Shown here: piece by piece, positions 1 to 6,649 of the stretch
How the letters are laid out: each line of letters begins with the position of its first letter
Numbering within the stretch: the first letter of the stretch is position 1
Origin: an uncultured bacterium
Lineage (GTDB): Bacteria; Actinomycetota; Actinomycetes; S36-B12
Reading direction: 5' to 3'
Assembly: GCA_903896585.1 (NCBI GenBank)
Contig: CAITYI010000438.1
Coordinates: forward strand, 1 to 6,685
DNA: 6,685 nt
Translations under genes and position numbers: made by a program
The notes under the pieces: generated by a model
Told to the model about the DNA's origin: nothing
The model's input: the letters and a program-made list of their open reading frames with translations, nothing else
Database searches by the model: none

Positions 1-2213
1 AAACGTATTTATACACCCAGTTTGAGTCAGCCGATGCTCGCCGTATGTATGCGTGCTTTGAGCAGCCTGATCTGAAAGCAACATTTACGCTGACCGTCAC
101 CGCACCCGCGCATTGGAAAGCCATTAGCAACTCACCCATGGAACAAGTTGTGGAAAATGGCTCAACCAAGACGTGGACATTCGAACCGACACCAACGATC
201 TCCACCTATATCACCGCACTCGTTGCCGGGCCATATTTTGAAGTACGCGATGAATACGCCGGCCCCTTCGGCACCTACCCACTGGGACTGTTTTGTCGCC
301 AGTCATTATCCGAATACTTGGATTCAGAGGAAATTTTTGAAGTCACCAAACAGGGCTTCGCATTTTTTGAGGATCAGTTCAAAGTCGGGTACCCATTTGC
401 CAAATACGACCAACTTTTTGTTCCGGAATTCAATGCCGGGGCCATGGAGAACGCTGGCTGTGTGACTTTTCTGGAGGATTTGATTTTCCGCAGTCGCGTC
501 ACGATTGCAGCATATGAACAACGGGCCAATACGATCTTGCATGAGCTAGCTCACATGTGGTTCGGCAACTTGGTCACCATGACCTGGTGGGACGACCTGT
601 GGCTCAATGAATCATTTGCCGAATGGGCAGCCCACCACGCCAATGTTCACGCAACGCGATACAACGACGCCTGGACCACATTCGCCAACCTCCGCAAAGC
701 TTGGGCATATCGCCAAGATCAACTTCCCTCCACCCACCCGATTGCTGCCGACATGGTCGATCTCGATGCTGTTCGAGTGAACTTCGACGGAATCACCTAC
801 GCAAAGGGAGCATCTGCCCTGCGCCAGTTGGTTGCGTGGGTTGGTGAGCCAGAATTCATGTCCGGCATTGGGGTGTACTTCAACAAACACGCATGGGGTA
901 ACACGCAACTCAGTGACCTGCTCACCGAATTAGAGGCGGCCAGTGGTCGGGATCTCTCGGATTGGACCCGCCAATGGTTACAAACCAGTGGAGTCAATCT
1001 GCTTCGGCCAATTGTTGAAACCGATGCGCAGGGTCTCTACACCCGGGTCGCAATCGAACAGGAGCCTCCCGGGTCACCTGCGGGAGTTGCGCCCACCCTA
1101 CGATCGCACCGAGTCGCGCTTGGACTTTATGACCTCGAGGGGGACTCACTTGTTCGTCGAGATCTCATCACAATCGATGTCACCGGAGCGCTCACCGAAG
1201 TTCCCGAATTGGTGGGGAAAAAGCAGCCTGATCTGCTTTTGGTCAATGATTCTGATTTAACATTCGCCAAAGTTCGCCTGGACACCAAGTCGTGGGGAAC
1301 CGTGACAAAGCATCTGGGTGGCATCTCGGATTCCCTCGCCCGCGCTGTGATCTGGAGCGCCGCGTGGGACATGACTCGCGATGCAGAAGTCAGTGCCGGT
1401 GATTTCCTTTCACTTGTCCTTTCCGGAATCGAGAGTGAATCCGATGTCGGTGTCACATCAGGTGTCCTGCGACAACTGACCACAGCTCTAGATCAATTTG
1501 CCGCACCCATGCACCGCGAGGAATACAAAATCAGATTGGCTCAGGCCTGCGAAGGTTTCGCGACTCGCGCATTGGCCGGTAGTGACCATCAACTTGCTTT
1601 CACAAAGGTATTCATTGCCAATGCCACCACCGAACCTCAATTACAAACCGTGTCCAATCTCTTCGATGGCACTGTGGTGTGGGAGGGCCTCACCGTCGAT
1701 ACCGATTTACGGTGGACCATGCTGCAAACTCTGGTGGCCGCAGGTGTCAAGGGTGATCCGGATATCGATGTGGAACTGAGTTCGGACAACACGGCAACAG
1801 GTATCCGACAGGCCACCGTTGCGCGAGCCGCTCGGCCAACTCGGGAGGCTAAGGAAGAAGCTTGGGATTCTGTTTTAAATAACACCAAACTTCCCAACAC
1901 AATTATTGAGGCCACCATCAGTGGCTTCCAAGATCCAAATCAACCAGCTCTCATGCGCTCATTTGTTGACCGGTACTTCAGCGAACTCCCTGCCGTATGG
2001 GAAAAACAGACCACGGAAATGGCCCAGGACATTACATCGGGCATGTATCCGGCGACTGTTCCATCGGTGGATTTGGTGGCGAAGACTAATGAATTCCTCA
2101 GTGCCCAATCCGCATCCGGAGAATCTGCTCGACCCACCATGATCAGATTGGTGACCGAAGCACGCGACGGAATCGAACGAGCACTTCGCGCCCAAGCAAA
2201 GGATGCAAACTAG
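1..2213 (+). CDS. pepN: Aminopeptidase N, M1 zinc metallopeptidase (5'-truncated)
   Basis: Cytoplasmic zinc exopeptidase that releases N-terminal amino acids from peptides. The reading frame is open from base 3 and the gene starts upstream of the window. The residues before the first internal Met (base 45) read TYLYTQFESADARR, a conserved M1 segment, so that Met is not the start. Counting from it, the substrate-binding GAMEN motif is at residues 132-136 (bases 438-452). The zinc site is HELAH at 166-170 plus Glu189 in NESFAEW, which gives the exact HEXXH-X18-E spacing. The transition-state Tyr is residue 252 (GITYAKGA). A helical ERAP1_C-like domain fills roughly residues 400-715. About 736 residues are visible, against about 850-860 in full-length actinobacterial enzymes, so about 120 are missing. 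The gene ends with TAG at 2211-2213, 22 bases from a convergent gene. All catalytic residues needed in this part are present and it appears functional. Confidence 0.97.
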   Translation, partial: TYLYTQFESADARRMYACFEQPDLKATFTLTVTAPAHWKAISNSPMEQVVENGSTKTWTFEPTPTISTYITALVAGPYFEVRDEYAGPFGTYPLGLFCRQSLSEYLDSEEIFEVTKQGFAFFEDQFKVGYPFAKYDQLFVPEFNAGAMENAGCVTFLEDLIFRSRVTIAAYEQRANTILHELAHMWFGNLVTMTWWDDLWLNESFAEWAAHHANVHATRYNDAWTTFANLRKAWAYRQDQLPSTHPIAADMVDLDAVRVNFDGITYAKGASALRQLVAWVGEPEFMSGIGVYFNKHAWGNTQLSDLLTELEAASGRDLSDWTRQWLQTSGVNLLRPIVETDAQGLYTRVAIEQEPPGSPAGVAPTLRSHRVALGLYDLEGDSLVRRDLITIDVTGALTEVPELVGKKQPDLLLVNDSDLTFAKVRLDTKSWGTVTKHLGGISDSLARAVIWSAAWDMTRDAEVSAGDFLSLVLSGIESESDVGVTSGVLRQLTTALDQFAAPMHREEYKIRLAQACEGFATRALAGSDHQLAFTKVFIANATTEPQLQTVSNLFDGTVVWEGLTVDTDLRWTMLQTLVAAGVKGDPDIDVELSSDNTATGIRQATVARAARPTREAKEEAWDSVLNNTKLPNTIIEATISGFQDPNQPALMRSFVDRYFSELPAVWEKQTTEMAQDITSGMYPATVPSVDLVAKTNEFLSAQSASGESARPTMIRLVTEARDGIERALRAQAKDAN

Positions 2214-2250
2214 GGGGCGAACTCACAAAAGTGGGTCAGGCGGGTTCGCC
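2214..2250 (+). terminator. Stem-loop between convergent genes, possible terminator
   Basis: Directly after the pepN stop, ACTCAC (2221-2226) and GTGGGT (2231-2236) can pair around an AAAA loop, with one G-U pair. The flanking GGCGA (2216-2220) and TCGCC (2246-2250) can also pair and extend the structure, leaving a one-sided 9-base bulge. The hairpin includes one base of the stop codon of the opposing gene. No U-tract follows, so this is not a classical intrinsic terminator. Its place in a 22-base convergent gap makes a role in ending pepN transcription plausible but unproven. In the minus-strand RNA the G-U pair becomes an A-C mismatch, so the fold favours the plus-strand transcript. Confidence 0.3.
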
Positions 2251-2613
2251 AAGGTGATAGACCTTGGGGTGGCGGGCATGTTCGGCGAGCACAACAAGTG
2301 CTTCCCGGATGCCACCGACAATGTCTCCTGCTGCCGCACATGATTGAAATGCCATAAGGGCAAATTCACATGAACGGTTATCCAGGACCACATGCGCCAC
2401 CGTTCCTGTGACAATATCGATCATCCGCGTCTGTGGATCAAGGGCGATCAACACGGCAGATTCCGCGTTGGGCATTTCGGCATGTCGAGCAGCAACTGAA
2501 TCCCGGCCGTCGGGTAAATCTCCAACATAAACACCAAAAGCGAGGCCGGAAATCTCTCGGGCGAGAGCGACCGATTTTTTAATATCATTGCGGGCTGCGC
2601 TACCAAGATGCAT
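2236..2613 (-). CDS. DUF5130-type conserved actinobacterial protein
   Basis: A 125-residue protein of unknown function that I assign by pattern to the DUF5130 family, which is related to TPM-fold proteins. Recognisable blocks are FGVYVGDL (26-33), AVLIALDP (53-60), IDIVTG (65-70) and AAAGDIVGGI (93-102), followed by a helix ending in EHARHPKVY. I see no signal peptide or membrane helix. The start is ATG at 2613-2611, chosen because GGAGG lies 5 bases upstream (2623-2619). A GTG at 2619 would overlap that GGAGG. The frame stays open up to 2829, but the upstream part is Pro- and Trp-rich shadow sequence of the overlapping gene. It is shorter at the N terminus than the mycobacterial homologue as I remember it. 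The start overlaps the end of the membrane-protein gene by 14 bases, suggesting translational coupling. Convergence with pepN matches the order I recall in mycobacteria (Rv2467/Rv2468c). The biochemical role is unknown. Confidence 0.8.
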   Translation of the reverse strand: MHLGSAARNDIKKSVALAREISGLAFGVYVGDLPDGRDSVAARHAEMPNAESAVLIALDPQTRMIDIVTGTVAHVVLDNRSCEFALMAFQSCAAAGDIVGGIREALVVLAEHARHPKVYHLGEPA

Positions 2614-2857
2614 GTGCACCTCCAGCAACAAGACTCTTGGCTTCAGCCGAAATCTCTCTCGGCAAAATCGATGGATTCGGAGCGGCTGAATCACTGATGA
2701 TGAAGACGGAATCGGACCCGGTGGCGGCATCAAACTCGTCGGTGGCTCTACCCCTGCTACTACGAGTCCATGAAGGTGCTGCAACGGCCAGGGTAATAAC
2801 CACGGCCAAGACCACCGGAATACCAACAAAAATTAGGAGAACCTCTGATGCTGTCAC
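2600..2857 (-). CDS. Small single-pass membrane protein, possibly CtaJ-like
   Basis: An 85-residue protein starting at GTG (2857-2855) and ending in TAG (2602-2600). One hydrophobic helix spans about residues 5-27 (for example LLIFVGIPVVLAVVITLAVA). It is followed by APSWTRSSRGR, whose positive charges suggest the helix end is cytoplasmic, and then a polar, Ser/Asp/Ala-rich tail of about 50 residues. The protein ends in GGAHASW. The short N terminus, single helix, disordered tail and GGA-x-x-x-W ending resemble the small proteins encoded next to DUF5130 genes in mycobacteria, annotated as the aa3-type cytochrome oxidase subunit CtaJ. That would make it an accessory subunit of the bc1-aa3 supercomplex. 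I base the link on pattern and neighbourhood only. The RYRPG-like segment I expect in typical members is not obvious here, so the functional name is tentative. The coding call is firmer, because a helix and tail of this design are unlikely by chance, and its end overlaps the DUF5130 start. Confidence 0.7.
   Translation of the reverse strand: MTASEVLLIFVGIPVVLAVVITLAVAAPSWTRSSRGRATDEFDAATGSDSVFIISDSAAPNPSILPREISAEAKSLVAGGAHASW
2619..2623 (-). promoter_or_regulatory. Ribosome binding site that decides the DUF5130 start
   Basis: The minus strand reads GGAGG, then TGCAC, then ATG (2613). This is the strongest Shine-Dalgarno match seen in the window. It lies inside the coding region of the upstream gene, so translation of the DUF5130 protein can restart within or be coupled to the preceding gene. 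It supports the short 125-residue form rather than the 197-residue open frame. Confidence 0.7.
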
Positions 2858-2870
2858 GCTTCCTAGCCTA
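2858..2870 (-). promoter_or_regulatory. Candidate -10 box for the minus-strand pair
   Basis: On the minus strand TAGGCT (2870-2865) fits the actinobacterial -10 consensus TANNNT and is followed by 7 bases and then the GTG start at 2857. That spacing would put the transcription start at the GTG itself, a leaderless mRNA. No convincing -35 is visible. An alternative reading is AGGA (2864-2861) as a weak Shine-Dalgarno only 3 bases from the start. Confidence 0.35.
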
Positions 2871-2923
2871 ATGTCACCAGCGTTAATGAGACCAGCCGCC
2901 TAACCCACGACCGGATCAACGCG

Positions 2924-2935
2924 TACGGTGTGTTC
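2924..2935 (+). promoter_or_regulatory. Candidate -10 box for the prolyl oligopeptidase gene
   Basis: TACGGT (2924-2929) fits TANNNT and is followed by 6 bases and then ATG at 2936, so transcription could begin at the ATG. No Shine-Dalgarno sequence lies upstream of the ATG, which agrees with a leaderless start. No clear -35 is seen. The stretch between the two divergent starts (2858-2935) is 78 bases. Confidence 0.4.
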
Positions 2936-5047
2936 ATGAATCGACCCGCCCCCGCCTACCCCCAATTGCCCGAGTCAGGTGTCGTTGACGACTACCACGG
3001 GATTGCTGTTCCCGACCCTTTCCGGTATCTCGAAGACGTTAACGATTCCCGCACCTCCGAGTGGCTCAGCGCCCAAAATGCCTTGTTGCAATCCGAGCGG
3101 GAAACCTGGACAACCAAAGATTTATTCAGTGAGCGGATCGCTGCTCTCATGGGGTCGGGGGCCATTTCACCCCCCTATATTCGTGGGGATCGAACTTTCT
3201 ATACCAAGCGAATGCCCGGACAACAGTTCGCAGTGCTGTATGTCCGCGAAACTTCAGATGATCACACCACGCCCACGACCGAGCGAGTACTGATTGATCC
3301 CATGGCACTCGACCCCGAAGGACACACCACCCTCGACAGCTGGCAACCGTCTAAGGAAGGGGACCTGCTCGCTTATCAACTGTCCGAAGGCGGCGATGAA
3401 GAATCATCCGTCTATGTCATGCGCGTGGACAGCGGGGAAATCCTTGACGGCCCCATTGATCGTTGCCGGTTCTCACCCATTGCCTGGCTCAAAGGTGGAT
3501 CAGCTTTTTACTATGTGCGTCGAATCGCACCAGAGTTGCTTCCTGCCAGTGAACAACAATTTCACCGACGCGTGTACCTGCACCGAATTGGTGCCGATCC
3601 GAGCACAGATGAACTTGTATTCGGTGCCGGCATGAACATGACGAACTATTACGGTGTTTCCGTTTCTCGTGATGGTCGTTGGCTCGAGATTTCAGCCTCT
3701 GAAGGGACCGAACCTCGCAATGATTTATGGATTGCCGACCTCACCAAGTCCGATACGGCATCTCCGCTCCTAGAACTCGTTCAAGGCGATGTTGATGCAC
3801 AAACATCAATTTCCTGTGGTCGGGATGGGCGGGCATATATTTTCACCGACCTCAACGCCCCACGAGGCACTGTTCTTATCGCTGAACTTGGGCAATGGAA
3901 TCCACGTTCTTGGAAGACGCTCATCCCCGAAGACCCAAGCGCCGTGCTTGAGTCGGTCACACTTCTTGATGGAGATCAACTACCGCACGATCAACTACTC
4001 GTGGTCAAAAACCGGCACGGGGTTGCCGAGTTGTCCGTGCACAAAGCATCAGACGGTGTACGGCTTTATACCGTTGATCTACCCGGTGCAGGAACAATTG
4101 GCGGTCCTGTCGAACACGTGGACGGCGGTCCCGTGTGCTGGATTGTGTACACCGATCACACCACTGTTCCGCAGATTTATGAATTCGATGCACGCACACA
4201 GCAGCTCACCCTTTTCGCACAACCGCCGGGAACGGTTGAGGCGCCAAAAGTTTTTTCTCAACAGGTGACATACACATCTGCAGACGGTACCGAAGTTCGC
4301 ATGTTTGTGATTTCGCCAACCGAGCAGCCAGATGTGCCGCGGTCAACCATTCTTTATGGATATGGGGGTTTCGGCATTCCATTGCAACCTGGTTTCAGCG
4401 CCTCGATTTTGGCGTGGGTTGAAGCTGGCGGAGTGTGGGCTATTGCCAATCTTCGCGGTGGCGGGGAGGAGGGTGAGGACTGGCATCGCGCCGGAATGCT
4501 CGCGAACAAACAGAATGTTTTCAATGACTTTCACGCCGCCGCTGAATTCCTGATTAGTAACGGCTGGACAACATCTGAAAAACTTGGAATCTATGGTGGT
4601 TCAAATGGTGGGCTTCTGGTTGGTGCGGCACTCACCCAACGACCTGACCTGTTTAACGCGGTGGTGTGCGTTGCACCTTTGCTCGACATGATTCGTTATG
4701 TAGAAAGTGAACTTGGGCCCACCTGGACCGTTGAGTACGGTGATCCATCTGACCCCGAACAATTCACATGGCTTCATGCTTATTCCCCCTACCACCGAGT
4801 ACAACAAGACACCGACTACCCCGCAACCATGTTCGCGATCTTTGATAACGACACCCGCACCGATCCCATGCACGGTCGGAAAATGGCTGCCGCCGTTCAA
4901 CGAGCCACAACCGGCACCCGGCCAATTTTGGTGCGCACCGAGGGAAATGTGGGTCACGGTGCTCGCTCATTGAATAAGTCGGTGGAGGAAAGCTCCGACA
5001 CCCTGGCCTTCATGTCCAAATGGACGGGACTCGAATCTGCGGGCTAG
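2936..5047 (+). CDS. Prolyl oligopeptidase (prolyl endopeptidase), family S9A
   Basis: Serine peptidase that cuts short peptides on the carboxyl side of proline. I see no signal peptide, so it is probably cytoplasmic. The protein has 703 residues from ATG 2936, a normal length for the family. The N-terminal segment carries the family pattern VDDYHGIAVPDPFRYLED (17-34). A beta-propeller that filters substrate size fills about 75-405, and the alpha/beta-hydrolase domain runs from about 430 to the end. YGYGGF (474-479) supplies the oxyanion-hole Tyr474, GGSNGG has nucleophile Ser556, Asp639 lies in NDTRTDP, and His674 in VGHG. These positions nearly match porcine enzyme Tyr473, Ser554, Asp641 and His680. 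GGSNGG rather than GGSAGG argues against oligopeptidase B. The Val usual three residues after the Asp (D-x-R-V) is Thr here. The in-frame GTG at 2930 would add only two residues. It ends with TAG 5045-5047. Confidence 0.95.
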   Translation: MNRPAPAYPQLPESGVVDDYHGIAVPDPFRYLEDVNDSRTSEWLSAQNALLQSERETWTTKDLFSERIAALMGSGAISPPYIRGDRTFYTKRMPGQQFAVLYVRETSDDHTTPTTERVLIDPMALDPEGHTTLDSWQPSKEGDLLAYQLSEGGDEESSVYVMRVDSGEILDGPIDRCRFSPIAWLKGGSAFYYVRRIAPELLPASEQQFHRRVYLHRIGADPSTDELVFGAGMNMTNYYGVSVSRDGRWLEISASEGTEPRNDLWIADLTKSDTASPLLELVQGDVDAQTSISCGRDGRAYIFTDLNAPRGTVLIAELGQWNPRSWKTLIPEDPSAVLESVTLLDGDQLPHDQLLVVKNRHGVAELSVHKASDGVRLYTVDLPGAGTIGGPVEHVDGGPVCWIVYTDHTTVPQIYEFDARTQQLTLFAQPPGTVEAPKVFSQQVTYTSADGTEVRMFVISPTEQPDVPRSTILYGYGGFGIPLQPGFSASILAWVEAGGVWAIANLRGGGEEGEDWHRAGMLANKQNVFNDFHAAAEFLISNGWTTSEKLGIYGGSNGGLLVGAALTQRPDLFNAVVCVAPLLDMIRYVESELGPTWTVEYGDPSDPEQFTWLHAYSPYHRVQQDTDYPATMFAIFDNDTRTDPMHGRKMAAAVQRATTGTRPILVRTEGNVGHGARSLNKSVEESSDTLAFMSKWTGLESAG

Positions 5048-5071
5048 CAAGGGGAAATCACCTACGGAGAA

Positions 5072-5088
5072 TTGGCCCAACGTGCCAA
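5072..5088. repeat. Inverted repeat in the spacer before the SDR gene
   Basis: TTGGC (5072-5076) and GCCAA (5084-5088) form a perfect 5-base dyad with a 7-base centre, in the 69-base spacer between the prolyl oligopeptidase stop and the SDR start. It could be a weak hairpin or an operator half-site pair. No T-run follows, so it is not a convincing terminator. A dyad this short can arise by chance. Confidence 0.25.
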
Positions 5089-5102
5089 GTCACCGCCTTC
5101 AC

Positions 5103-5114
5103 GGGAAGATAGGA
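5103..5114 (+). promoter_or_regulatory. Weak ribosome binding site upstream of the SDR start
   Basis: The bases before ATG 5117 read GGGAAGATAGGAAT. GGGAAG sits 8 bases from the ATG and AGGA sits 2 bases away. Neither is strong, but together they favour ATG 5117 over the in-frame TTG at 5072, whose nearby GGAGA is almost adjacent to that codon. Confidence 0.4.
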
Positions 5115-5116
5115 AT

Positions 5117-6649
5117 ATGTCTGATGAAGTAGCTGGTTCAAGTAATTCTGACGCCCCCATTTATTTAGTCACCGGCGCCACCGGTTACGTGGGCGGACGA
5201 CTGGTTTCCTATCTACTCAAAGAAGGGTTTCGGGTGCGGGTGCTCGCGCGGCATCCCGAGCGGCTCAGGGACTTTCCATGGGCTGATCGAATTGAGGTGG
5301 CACCCGGAGACGCAGGTGACCACGACTCACTCTTGGCAGCCATGCAGGGGGTCACGGTTGCCTACTATCTATTGCACTCCCTTCAGGCTGGTCGCCAACT
5401 GGAACACGAAGAAAATCGCATCGCCCAAAACTTCGCCCAGTGCGCCGCAGAGGCCAGCATCAAGCGCATTTTGTATCTCGGTGGATTAGCCCCTGATATT
5501 CCCGCAACAAAAATGTCGCCGCACATGCGGTCCCGGGTCGACGTCGGGCAAATTTTGCGTGATTCGGGCGTTCCAACGATTGAACTGCGCGCCGCCGTGA
5601 TCATCGGGTCGGGTTCGGCATCCTTTGAAATGTTGCGCTATCTCACCGAGCGACTTCCTGCCATGATCGCGCCACGATGGGTCCGCACCAAAACCCAGCC
5701 CATTGCGGTCCGCGATGTCCTGAGGTACCTCGTACTTGCCGCCCAACTCCCTGACCACATCAGTCGAACATTCGATATTGGTGGCCCAGACATTTTGACC
5801 TACCAAGGCATGATGCAGCGGTACGCCAAGGTGGCCGGCCTACCGGCCCGGTTGATTTTGCCGATTAACCTGCTCTCTCCCCAGTTATCCAGTCACTGGG
5901 TTGGGTTGGTGACACCTGTCCCCCGAGCCATCGCTCGTCCGCTGGTGCAATCACTCAAGCACCCGGCAGTGTGCAGCGAGAGTGATATTAAGCAGTACAT
6001 CCCCGATCCACCCGATGGTCTGATCAGTTTTGATGACGCAGTCGGCTTGGCCCTGACTCGCATCCGCGACGCCGAAGTCGCTACCCGATGGTCCAGCGCA
6101 AGCACTCCGGGTGCACCGAGTGAACCACTTCCCAGCGACCCTGAGTGGGCAGGTGGAACCCTCTACGAAGACAAGCGGGTACTCCACTCCACGGCCAGTC
6201 CGCAGGAATTATGGGCAGCGGTCGACTGCATTGGTGGGAATAACGGCTGGTACTCCGCAAGTTTTCTCTGGGAGATCCGTGGCCTGATTGACCGAGCATT
6301 CGGTGGGGTCGGACTTCGCCGGGGTCGGCGCGACCCAAATGTCCTGATGGTGGGTGAAGCTGTTGATTTCTGGAGGGTCGAAGAACGAGTGGCACCTCAT
6401 CTTTTGCGCCTTCGAGCTGAAATGAAGATGCCCGGTCGGGCATGGCTCGAGTTCACCGTCGAACCGAGTGACGGAGGTGGCTCCACCTTGATTCAGCGGG
6501 CCGTATATTGGCCAAAAGGTTTAGCCGGACACGCATACTGGTGGTCAGTTGCGCCCTTCCACGCTTTTGTTTTCCCGCCCATGGCCCGGCATATTGTGGA
6601 GCGGGCTGAATCAGGGCGAATCAATCAGACAGAATTAGTGCGTGACTGA
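5117..6649 (+). CDS. Atypical SDR NAD(P)-binding protein with C-terminal DUF2867-type domain
   Basis: A 510-residue two-domain protein of unknown substrate. The N-terminal Rossmann domain (about 14-300) has the nucleotide-binding TGATGYVG at 19-26 (GxxGxxG, bases 5171-5194), then VLARHPERL after the second strand, typical of atypical SDR (NmrA/YbjT-like) proteins. YYLLHS and YLGGLAPD occupy the positions where classical SDRs carry catalytic motifs, and no canonical YxxxK is seen. The segment RAAVIIGSGSASFEM followed by QPIAVRDVLRYL is characteristic of this subgroup. The C-terminal part (about 350-505) matches the DUF2867 pattern, including WEIRGLIDRAFGG and a closing YWWSVAPFHAFVF-type segment. 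I see no signal peptide. The start is ATG 5117, because the next upstream option (TTG 5072) adds 15 unconserved residues. It follows the peptidase by 69 bases on the same strand and overlaps the next start by 8 bases. Oxidoreductase activity is possible but not shown. Confidence 0.92.
   Translation: MSDEVAGSSNSDAPIYLVTGATGYVGGRLVSYLLKEGFRVRVLARHPERLRDFPWADRIEVAPGDAGDHDSLLAAMQGVTVAYYLLHSLQAGRQLEHEENRIAQNFAQCAAEASIKRILYLGGLAPDIPATKMSPHMRSRVDVGQILRDSGVPTIELRAAVIIGSGSASFEMLRYLTERLPAMIAPRWVRTKTQPIAVRDVLRYLVLAAQLPDHISRTFDIGGPDILTYQGMMQRYAKVAGLPARLILPINLLSPQLSSHWVGLVTPVPRAIARPLVQSLKHPAVCSESDIKQYIPDPPDGLISFDDAVGLALTRIRDAEVATRWSSASTPGAPSEPLPSDPEWAGGTLYEDKRVLHSTASPQELWAAVDCIGGNNGWYSASFLWEIRGLIDRAFGGVGLRRGRRDPNVLMVGEAVDFWRVEERVAPHLLRLRAEMKMPGRAWLEFTVEPSDGGGSTLIQRAVYWPKGLAGHAYWWSVAPFHAFVFPPMARHIVERAESGRINQTELVRD

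Noticed and set aside
45..47. ATG at 45 as the true start of pepN
   Set aside because: The upstream codons in the same frame encode a conserved M1 segment, so the gene continues beyond the left edge.
2614..2829. N-terminal extension of the DUF5130 frame to a 197-residue protein
   Set aside because: The extra 72 residues are Pro-, Trp- and Arg-rich and without family similarity. They are the shadow of the overlapping membrane-protein gene, and a strong GGAGG supports ATG 2613.
2637..2903. Plus-strand 88-residue open frame opposite the membrane-protein gene
   Set aside because: It lies wholly antisense to the better supported minus-strand gene, has no ribosome binding site and no recognisable domain.
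3789..4268. 159-residue open frame inside the prolyl oligopeptidase gene
   Set aside because: It overlaps the propeller-coding region in another frame. Its composition (His, Pro, Ser, Thr, Asn) is typical of a frame shadow and the main frame is clearly coding.
5072..5116. TTG start giving a 525-residue SDR protein
   Set aside because: The added MAQRAKSPPSREDRN is unconserved-looking, its Shine-Dalgarno would be almost adjacent to the TTG, and ATG 5117 is correctly placed for the Rossmann motif.
6081..6443. Minus-strand 120-residue open frame under the DUF2867-type domain
   Set aside because: It is antisense to a well supported coding region, with no start signal and no recognisable family.
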